Origin: Clostridiales bacterium
GTDB taxonomy: Bacteria > Bacillota > Clostridia > Oscillospirales > Oscillospiraceae
Direction of reading: 5' to 3'
NCBI GenBank assembly: GCA_004553495.1
Contig: SFLE01000036.1
Location: 1-10,470, forward strand
Length of the DNA: 10,470 nucleotides
Part shown: piece after piece, positions 6,285 through 10,470 of the stretch
Position numbering within the stretch: the stretch's first letter is position 1
Layout: every line of letters starts with the position of its first letter
Position numbers and translations under genes: made by a program
Notes under the pieces: generated by a model
The model's input: the letters and a program-made list of their open reading frames with translations, nothing else
Told to the model about the DNA's origin: nothing
The model's database searches: none

Positions 6285-6286
6285 AC

Positions 6287-6358
6287 TTTTAATAGCGCTT
6301 TAGCGCTGTACCTATACATTTATTGCGTGAACCCGGTTCGAGGCTGCGGTGGAAACCG
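6287..6358 (+). repeat. Partial copy of the TTAG...GGAAACCG repeat, directly upstream of hemW
   Basis: This stretch can be aligned with 8762-8832. Shared blocks include GTACCTA/GCACCTA, TTATTGCG, CCCGGTTCG and GGTGGAAACCG in the same order and spacing. It is a diverged copy in plus orientation whose outer end starts three bases from the hemW ATG. It contains the tight palindrome AGCGCTTTAGCGCT (6294-6307). I do not find its matching inverted end, so it is half an element. Confidence 0.55.
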
Positions 6359-6392
6359 TATCGTTTCGCATCCCGGGAGATTGTGCTATATT

Positions 6393-6414
6393 GGTGCAAA
6401 ATCTTGTTTGCACC
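6393..6414. repeat. 8-bp perfect hairpin in the hemW/htpG intergenic region
   Basis: GGTGCAAA (6393-6400) pairs with TTTGCACC (6407-6414) across a six-base loop. There is no T-tract. It lies between the repeat copy at 6287-6358 and the repeat module at 6417-6492. Function unknown. Confidence 0.5.
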
Positions 6415-6416
6415 CT

Positions 6417-6492
6417 ATTGTATTCCCCTTGAGGGGAAGGTGTCGCTTGCGACGGATGAGGTGTTATTATATCTGCGGCGTTAGCCGCCACA
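6417..6492 (+). repeat. Intergenic repeat module, copy 1 (TTCCCC/GGGGAA hairpin plus GATGAGGTGT)
   Basis: The module begins ATTGT, then the perfect stem TTCCCC-TTGA-GGGGAA (6423-6438). CGCTTGCG, GATGAGGTGT and a GCGGC-GTTA-GCCGC stem follow. A second copy at 9075-9158 keeps the same blocks in the same order, at roughly 70-75% identity by eye. I recognise this style of sequence as a dispersed intergenic repeat of gut Clostridia, from memory rather than a search. Confidence 0.7.
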
Positions 6493-6534
6493 TTTTTTAG
6501 TGGCGCTTTTTTAGAGGCGCATTTTTAGAGGCGC
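6493..6534 (+). repeat. Three tandem 14-bp copies of the element terminus
   Basis: TTTTTTAGTGGCGC, TTTTTTAGAGGCGC and ATTTTTAGAGGCGC follow one another at 6493-6506, 6507-6520 and 6521-6534. Each is a copy of the outer end of the MITE-like elements, and the third is the actual left end of element 1. Repeated insertion at the same end, or slippage, would produce this. Confidence 0.75.
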
Positions 6535-6748
6535 ATTTACAATGTACCGATACGTTTTTTGCGGTTGCCCGACCGGAAACTACCGGCAAAACCGTTACAA
6601 GCGGAACAGCAAGCCTGTTCCCTACAAGGGTGCGGAGCAAAACTCAGCATCGCACTAACGCAGTGCGTGGCAACCACGGTTTCCACCAATGTCCCGAACC
6701 GGGCAACCAGAGATCACCGTATCGGTAGGTGCATCAGATCGCCACTAA
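6525..6748. mobile_element. MITE-like non-coding element 1 (about 224 bp)
   Basis: The left arm 6525-6571 (TTAGAGGCGC ... GCGGTTGCCCG) and the reverse complement of the right arm 6700-6748 (TTAGTGGCG ... GGTTGCCCG) are recognisably the same sequence. They share ACCGATACG in the middle and GGTTGCCCG at the inner end. The interior has short hairpins such as CGCACT/AGTGCG (6651-6667) and no credible gene. The right end runs into htpG: its outermost TTAG, read on the minus strand, contains the htpG TAG stop. No transposase is present, so movement would need an enzyme in trans. I see no clear target-site duplication. Confidence 0.65.
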
Positions 6749-8667
6749 AAAAGACTGCAGACGAGGTCGGCGTAGGCGGTGGGGTCTTCGATCTCGACGC
6801 CGGCGATCAGCTCGGACTGAGCGTAGAGGATCTTCGACAGGGCGGCAGCCTTGTCCTTATCGCCGTCGTCGTAAGCCTTCTTTATGGCAAGGCAGGCGGC
6901 GTGCTTGCCGTTAAGCTCGAGCACGCGGTCGGCGCGCAGCTTGCGCATCTCCTCGCTCGGGCCGTTGCGGAAGTATTTTTCCATCTCGAGCGTGAAGCCG
7001 CCGGTCGAGGTCAGGCAGCATGCCGACGAAACGAGCTTGCTCGAAAGCGTTACCTGCTTGAGCTTCTCATCGCCGATGCTGTCGCGGATGAAGTCGAGCA
7101 GCTCCTTGTTCTCGACGACCTTCTCCTCGGCTGCCTTCTTTTCCTCGTCGGTCTGGAAGCCGAGATCCTCGGTGAGGATGTTGACAAAGCCCTTGCCCTC
7201 GTACATGCGAAGCTGCTGGAGCACGGTCTCGTCGATTGGGTGGTCGAGATAGAGTATCTCATAGCCGCGCGAGCGGACCTCCTCGCACTGCGGCAGAGCC
7301 ATTGCGTGCTTTACGGTGTCGGCCGAGGCGTAGTAGATCGCCTTCTGGCTCTCGGGCATTGCGTCAACGTATTCCTTGAGCGAGCGCATCGAATCCTCGG
7401 AGGTGTAGAAGATCAGCAGGTCCTTGAGGAAATCGGTGAAGCGGCCGTACTCGTCGCAGACGCCGCACTTGATGTGGATGCCGAAGTTTTTCCAGAACGT
7501 TTCGTACTTCGGGCGATCGTCGCGCATCATTTTTTCAAGCTCGGCCTTGATCTTCTTTTCGAGGTTCTGGCCGATGACCTTGAGCTGGCGATTGTGCTGC
7601 AATATCTCGCGCGAGATGTTCAGGCTCAGGTCGGGCGAATCGACGACGCCGCGCGCGAACTCGAAATAGTCGTGCAGCAGCTTGTCGCAGTCCTCCATAA
7701 TGAGCACGCCGTTGCAGTAGAGCTTGACGCCCTTCTTCGCTGCGCCGGAAATGCCGTTGTCGATATCCTTGCCGGGTATGAACAGCAGCGCCTTGTAGGA
7801 CACAACACCCTCGGCGTTTATGCGCAGGACCGCTGCCGGATCGGTCTGATCGCGGTTTGTTTCCTTGTACCACGCGACGCACTCATCGTCGGTGACCTCG
7901 GTCTTGGCGCGCTGCCAGATCGGCACCATGGAGTTGACCGTTTCGGGAGCGGTGACGTTGACGGTGTGCATGATGGGCTTGCCGTCCTTGTCCTCCTCGC
8001 CGGTGGGCTGCTGCTCCTGGTGGGTGATGTCCATGACGATCGGCCAGCGGACATAGTCGGAATACTTCTTGACCAGCGCCTTGAGCTTCCATATCTCAAG
8101 GTACGAGCCGTAGATCTCCTCGTCGGTGTCCTCTTTTATGTGCATGATGACGTCCGTGCCGGGTTTGAACTTGTCGCACTCGGTGACGGTGTAGCCGTCG
8201 GCGCCGGTGCTTTCCCACTTGACGCCCTTTTCCTCGCCGTACTTCTTCGTGATGACGGTGACCTTGTCGGAAACCATGAACGCGGAATAGAAGCCGACGC
8301 CGAACTGACCGATGATGGATATGTCGTCTTTCTCCGCCTCTTCGGCGCTCATGTCGTTTTTGAAATTATAAGATCCGCTCTTTGCGATGACGCCGAGGTT
8401 CTTCTCGGCCTCTTCCTGGCTCATGCCGATGCCGTTATCGGACACGGTGATCGTGCGTGCGTCCTTGTCAACGGTGATGCGGATGCGGTAATCGGACCTT
8501 TCAAGGCCGACCTTGTCATCCGTCAGCGAGATGTAGCAGAGCTTGTCTATCGCATCGGATGCGTTGGAGATAATCTCTCTGAGGAATATCTCCTTGTTGG
8601 TGTAGATCGAGTTGATCATGAGGTCAAGCAGACGCTTGCTCTCAGCTTTGAATTGTTTTTTACCCAT
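6745..8667 (-). CDS. htpG: Molecular chaperone HtpG (bacterial Hsp90)
   Basis: HtpG is an ATP-driven cytoplasmic dimeric chaperone that remodels client proteins, usually with DnaK. The 640-residue product has the GHKL ATPase motifs in order: FLREIISNASDA near residue 29, DNGIGM near 77 and GQFGVGFYSAF near 120. The middle domain follows, with conserved LNISREILQ, and then the C-terminal dimerization region. I start it at the ATG at 8667, eight bases after GGAGG (8675-8679). A TTG at 8673 is in frame but only two bases from that site. Length is close to the 624 residues of the E. coli protein. It is transcribed alone from a sigma-A type promoter at 8729-8756, and no CIRCE operator is visible. 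The TAG stop at 6747-6745 lies inside the terminus of a repeat element, so the extreme C-terminus (...CSLF) may be native or slightly altered by that insertion. Confidence 0.97.
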   Translation of the reverse strand: MGKKQFKAESKRLLDLMINSIYTNKEIFLREIISNASDAIDKLCYISLTDDKVGLERSDYRIRITVDKDARTITVSDNGIGMSQEEAEKNLGVIAKSGSYNFKNDMSAEEAEKDDISIIGQFGVGFYSAFMVSDKVTVITKKYGEEKGVKWESTGADGYTVTECDKFKPGTDVIMHIKEDTDEEIYGSYLEIWKLKALVKKYSDYVRWPIVMDITHQEQQPTGEEDKDGKPIMHTVNVTAPETVNSMVPIWQRAKTEVTDDECVAWYKETNRDQTDPAAVLRINAEGVVSYKALLFIPGKDIDNGISGAAKKGVKLYCNGVLIMEDCDKLLHDYFEFARGVVDSPDLSLNISREILQHNRQLKVIGQNLEKKIKAELEKMMRDDRPKYETFWKNFGIHIKCGVCDEYGRFTDFLKDLLIFYTSEDSMRSLKEYVDAMPESQKAIYYASADTVKHAMALPQCEEVRSRGYEILYLDHPIDETVLQQLRMYEGKGFVNILTEDLGFQTDEEKKAAEEKVVENKELLDFIRDSIGDEKLKQVTLSSKLVSSACCLTSTGGFTLEMEKYFRNGPSEEMRKLRADRVLELNGKHAACLAIKKAYDDGDKDKAAALSKILYAQSELIAGVEIEDPTAYADLVCSLF

Positions 8668-8694
8668 GTTCAAAACCTCCGTTTACCTTACGGC

Positions 8695-8714
8695 TGCCCT
8701 TGCCTCCAAGGGCA
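8695..8714 (-). promoter_or_regulatory. Hairpin in the htpG 5' leader
   Basis: TGCCCTT (8695-8701) pairs with AAGGGCA (8708-8714). On the mRNA strand the six-base loop reads GGAGGC. It falls between the promoter and the real GGAGG binding site, which itself stays unpaired in this fold. It could stabilise the message or act as a decoy ribosome site; neither is shown. Confidence 0.5.
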
Positions 8715-8728
8715 AATTATAATACCTT

Positions 8729-8756
8729 ATTATATCACATTCTCTCCACAATTCAA
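8729..8756 (-). promoter_or_regulatory. Sigma-A type promoter of htpG
   Basis: On the minus strand, TTGAAT (8756-8751) is followed after 16 bases by a perfect TATAAT (8734-8729). The start of transcription should be near 8722, giving a leader of roughly 55 bases. The -35 box is only five bases from the end of the repeat element that begins at 8762. There is no CIRCE inverted repeat, so HrcA control is unlikely. Confidence 0.8.
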
Positions 8757-8761
8757 TATTT

Positions 8762-9075
8762 TTAGAGGCGAATTACTGCACCTACGGATACGGTTATTGC
8801 GGTTGCCCGGTTCGGGACATTGGTGGAAACCGGGCGGCTTCGCAGCTGAGAGCTGATAGCTAATAGCAGTTAGCCATTGTGTGTGCTAAAGCGCACGGAT
8901 TTAATTCAACCCCTCGGCAGCAAAGCTGCCTGCTCCCCTTGACAGGTGAGCCAATGTGGTGCGGCGCAAAATTCAGCGCCGTACTAACAGGGCGCGAAAC
9001 GCTATGGTTTGTTCAGTTGTTTCCGGTCGGGCAACCGCAATCACTGTATCCGTAGGTGCAGTAATGCGCCACTAA
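8762..9075. mobile_element. MITE-like non-coding element 2 (314 bp, 48-bp terminal inverted repeats)
   Basis: The left end 8762-8809 (TTAGAGGCGAATTACTGCAC ... GGTTGCCCG) and the reverse complement of the right end 9028-9075 match at 44 of 48 positions by hand alignment. The interior has stacked hairpins: GGCAGC/GCTGCC (8916-8930), GTGTGC/GCGCAC near 8881-8896 and CGGCGC/GCGCCG near 8962-8981. It has no credible gene. Positions 8801-8832 are an exact 32-bp reverse complement of 6677-6708 in element 1. No clear target duplication is seen. The element fills most of the htpG-rpmG gap. Confidence 0.75.
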
Positions 9076-9158
9076 TTGTCTTCCCCTTGCGGAGCTTGAG
9101 GGGAAGATACCGCTTGCGGCAGATGAGGTGTAAATAAGTCCGCGCCGTAGGCGCTACC
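9075..9158 (+). repeat. Intergenic repeat module, copy 2
   Basis: ATTGTCTTCCCCTTG opens this copy, with an 8-bp stem CTTCCCCT/AGGGGAAG (9080-9087 with 9099-9106). CGCTTGCGGC, GATGAGGTGT and a GC-rich stem near 9140-9155 follow. It matches 6417-6492 block by block. It starts exactly where MITE-like element 2 ends, so the two may have been inserted or copied together. Confidence 0.65.
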
Positions 9159-9250
9159 TTGTTGACATATGTATCGGTTTTGCCTGTACCCACCGGTCGG
9201 GATACCAGAGATAAATGTATTGGTAGGCGCCCCAATTCGCCTCTAAAAAA
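9148..9250. repeat. Short fold-back copy of the terminal repeat (element 3)
   Basis: The right arm ends CGCCTCTAAAAAA (9238-9250), the same terminus as elements 1 and 2 in minus orientation. Reading inward it keeps ACCAATACA and CCCGACCGG in the family order. The left arm (about 9148-9195, with TATGTATCGG and CCACCGG) is a weaker plus-orientation match. The arms meet at ACCGGT near 9191-9198, giving a nearly loopless fold-back of about 100 bp. The left boundary is uncertain. Confidence 0.45.
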
Positions 9251-9252
9251 CC

Positions 9253-9281
9253 TTGACGAATGAGGGGTTATATGGTATATT
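9253..9281 (+). promoter_or_regulatory. Sigma-A type promoter of rpmG-secE-nusG-rplK
   Basis: TTGACG (9253-9258), a 17-base spacer and TATATT (9276-9281) form a near-consensus promoter. Transcription should begin near 9288. The -35 box starts two to three bases after the repeat terminus ending at 9250, so everything upstream of it is repeat-derived. Confidence 0.8.
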
Positions 9282-9287
9282 AATGAT

Positions 9288-9414
9288 TACCTGTCGGACG
9301 AGAGGTCTTTTTTCGTGCGCTTATTTGGGCGCAGGCAGGGATCCGGGTTCCCATACAGGGAGGCAAATGTCCGCACCGTAACGCGGATAAATAAAATAGG
9401 AGGTGCCGAAAAGT
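9288..9414 (+). other. Untranslated leader of rpmG
   Basis: About 127 bases separate the predicted transcription start from the rpmG ATG. The leader has a T-run at 9308-9313, small stems GCGC/GCGC (near 9319-9332) and GGGA/TCCC (near 9339-9353), and TCCGC/GCGGA (9370-9374 with 9383-9387). The ribosome binding site AGGAGG is at 9398-9403. I do not recognise a known riboswitch or ribosomal-protein leader. Confidence 0.45.
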
Positions 9415-9573
9415 ATGGCTGACAACAGAGTCAAAATCACACTTAGATGTGATGAGTGCAAGCAGAGGAACTACAACACTGTCAAGAACAAGAAGAATAC
9501 TTCCGAAAAGCTTGAGAGAAGCAAGTATTGCCCTTTCTGCAGAAAGCACACCAAGCACGTAGAAACCAAGTAA
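9415..9573 (+). CDS. rpmG: 50S ribosomal protein L33 (bL33), zinc-binding form
   Basis: A 52-residue, very basic protein beginning MADNRVKITLRC. Two Cys pairs, C12/C15 (CDEC) and C39/C42 (CPFC), form the zinc ribbon of the C+ type of L33. The central NTSEKLERSKYCPFC segment and C-terminal HTKHVETK are typical. It is a small component of the large ribosomal subunit. The Cys-containing type is usual under zinc-replete conditions, while Cys-lacking paralogs replace it in zinc starvation. AGGAGG at 9398-9403 lies 11 bases before the ATG, slightly far. It is the first gene of the cluster, directly after the promoter, and secE follows after 25 bp. Confidence 0.96.
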   Translation: MADNRVKITLRCDECKQRNYNTVKNKKNTSEKLERSKYCPFCRKHTKHVETK

Positions 9574-9598
9574 CTTTCTGAAAGGATGAGTGTAAAAA

Positions 9599-9868
9599 AT
9601 GGCTGAAGAGAAGAAAAAAGCTGCTCCTGTCAAGAACACCAACGCCGTTAAGAAGGAAGAGAAAAAGCTTGGTTTTTTCCAGCGCATCGGAAAATGGTTC
9701 CGCGAGCTTAAAAGCGAGCTGAAGAAGGTCGTATGGCCTACCCCGAAGCAGCTTGCGACCAACACCGGTGTCGCACTTTTCGTTATGGCGCTTGCCGCCG
9801 TCGTCCTTTGGGGATTTGACGAGCTGGCGGGTCTGGTCGTTAACGTCATCTTTGAGCTGGCGGGTTAG
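9599..9868 (+). CDS. secE: Preprotein translocase subunit SecE
   Basis: The 89-residue protein has a Lys-rich disordered N-terminus (about 1-25). The conserved amphipathic helix and hinge follow, with FFQRIGKWFRELKSELKKV and VVWPTPKQ (about 26-54). A single transmembrane helix at about 57-85 completes it. SecE clamps SecY in the membrane channel that exports proteins. The one-helix form is normal for Firmicutes. AAAGGATG lies about 10 bases upstream of the ATG. Its TAG stop overlaps a GTG that could start nusG, and the preferred nusG ATG is only 5 bases further, so the two are probably translationally coupled. Confidence 0.97.
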   Translation: MAEEKKKAAPVKNTNAVKKEEKKLGFFQRIGKWFRELKSELKKVVWPTPKQLATNTGVALFVMALAAVVLWGFDELAGLVVNVIFELAG

Positions 9869-9873
9869 TGGCC

Positions 9874-10398
9874 ATGGCAGAGGACGCAAAATGGTATGTG
9901 ATCCATACCTATTCCGGTTATGAAAACGCAGTTGCGGCAGCGATAATGAAGGCTGCCGAAAACCGCAGGATGCAGGATCTGATCCAGGAGGTCAACATCC
10001 CCATGGAGACCGTGACCGAGATCACCGACGGCGGCGAGAAGACCGTCGAGCGCAAGGTGTTCCCCGGCTACGTTCTGTGCAAGATGGTGCTGACCGATGA
10101 CAGCTGGCATCTTATCCACAACGTCCGCGGCGCAACCGGCTTCGTCGGAGCAGGCGGCAAGGCCGTTCCGCTTACGGAGCAGGAAATATATGATCTCGGC
10201 GTCGAGCGTCACGAGATCGTCACGGGCTATCAGATCGGCGATACCGTCAAGGTCACCGACGGTCCCCTGGCCGGCTTCCTCGGCACCGTTGAGGAGCTTG
10301 AGCCCGATAAGGACAGAGTCCGCGTCGTCGTTTCGATGTTCGGCAGAGAGACCCCCGTCGACCTTGAGCTCGATCAGGTCGAGGAAATCAAAGAATAA
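9874..10398 (+). CDS. nusG: Transcription termination/antitermination factor NusG
   Basis: A 174-residue protein with the NGN domain first: KWYVIHTYSGYEN at 6-18 and FPGYVLCKM at 63-71, then HNVRGATGFVG at 82-92. A C-terminal KOW domain follows (IGDTVKVTDGPLAGFLGTV, about 121-139). NusG binds RNA polymerase, changes pausing and links it to Rho or the ribosome. I start it at the ATG at 9874, giving MAEDAKWYV as in relatives. An in-frame GTG at 9868 overlapping the secE stop would add two residues and cannot be excluded. No strong binding site precedes it, in keeping with coupling to secE. rplK follows after 20 bp. Confidence 0.97.
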   Translation: MAEDAKWYVIHTYSGYENAVAAAIMKAAENRRMQDLIQEVNIPMETVTEITDGGEKTVERKVFPGYVLCKMVLTDDSWHLIHNVRGATGFVGAGGKAVPLTEQEIYDLGVERHEIVTGYQIGDTVKVTDGPLAGFLGTVEELEPDKDRVRVVVSMFGRETPVDLELDQVEEIKE

Positions 10399-10418
10399 TA
10401 AGAAAGAGGTGCTGAATA

Positions 10419-10470
10419 ATGGCACAGAAAATAGTTGGATATGTCAGATTCCAGGTTCCCGCAGGAAAGG
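10419..10470 (+). CDS. rplK: 50S ribosomal protein L11, 5' end only
   Basis: The window ends 17 codons into this gene: MAQKIVGYVRFQVPAGK matches the start of L11, the protein of the ribosomal GTPase-associated centre. GAGG at 10406-10409 is about nine bases upstream of the ATG. The nusG-rplK order is the usual one in bacteria. The remainder lies beyond the window. Confidence 0.93.
   Translation, partial: MAQKIVGYVRFQVPAGK

Noticed and set aside
6285..6420. Sigma-A promoter for the hemW operon
   Set aside because: TATAGG-like and TTGCAC-like pieces exist on the minus strand but not at a suitable spacing. I could not defend one pair, so none is listed.
8668..8760. CIRCE operator for HrcA upstream of htpG
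   Set aside because: No TTAGCACTC...GAGTGCTAA type inverted repeat is present; the only hairpin has a different sequence.
6559..8856. Long plus-strand open frame of about 765 codons opposite htpG
   Set aside because: It is the antisense of a clear htpG. It has no ribosome binding site or recognisable domain, and such long antisense frames are common in GC-rich genes. It also runs through two repeat elements.
6417..9250. CRISPR-like array
   Set aside because: The repeats are dispersed, inverted, variable in length and without regular spacers; no cas genes are present.
9280..10425. Minus-strand open frames opposite rpmG, secE and nusG
   Set aside because: They lie antisense to well-identified genes and span the rpmG promoter region. 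Composition is low-complexity and no start signals are visible.

Overview
The window looks like chromosomal DNA of a moderately GC-rich Firmicute, probably a gut clostridium of the Oscillospiraceae type. The evidence is a CCA-encoding tRNA cluster, strong GGAGG-type ribosome binding sites, the rpmG-secE-nusG-rplK order, a VanW-family protein, a clostridial-type HtpG, and intergenic repeats of a kind I associate with gut Clostridia. That placement is inference; no search was run.

Layout. Positions 1-370 hold the end of a tRNA operon (3' end of an unidentified tRNA, then tRNA-His, tRNA-Gln and tRNA-Lys) and its terminator. Positions 371-1060 are a decayed integration site. The last 30 bp of the tRNA-Lys gene are repeated 182 bp downstream, followed by a second terminator-like hairpin, a 9-bp tandem repeat, the C-terminal tail of a tyrosine recombinase (minus strand), a membrane-protein scrap (plus strand) and a cluster of hairpins. 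Positions 1062-6284 are a tight minus-strand operon, hemW - vanW-like - metG - Nif11-domain gene, with gaps of 13-19 bp and a clear ribosome binding site before each downstream gene. Positions 6285-6748 are a repeat-rich intergenic region. htpG (minus) occupies 6745-8667 with a sigma-A type promoter just upstream. Positions 8757-9250 are a second repeat region. From 9253 a sigma-A type promoter reads rightward into rpmG, secE, nusG and the start of rplK, the classic transcription/translation/secretion cluster.

The least ordinary content is in the gaps. At least six partial copies of one terminal sequence (TTAG-A/T-GGCG ... GGTTGCCCG) occur in both orientations. Two pairs form non-coding, MITE-like elements of about 224 and 314 bp, one on each side of htpG. 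A 32-bp exact inverted repeat shared by the two elements brackets htpG. The terminus of one element contains the htpG stop codon, and the ends of two others lie within a few bases of the -35 boxes of htpG and rpmG. No transposase, CRISPR array or defence system is present. If something new is here, it is this repeat family and its tight docking to gene boundaries. Everything else is housekeeping or the scar of a mobile element at tRNA-Lys.
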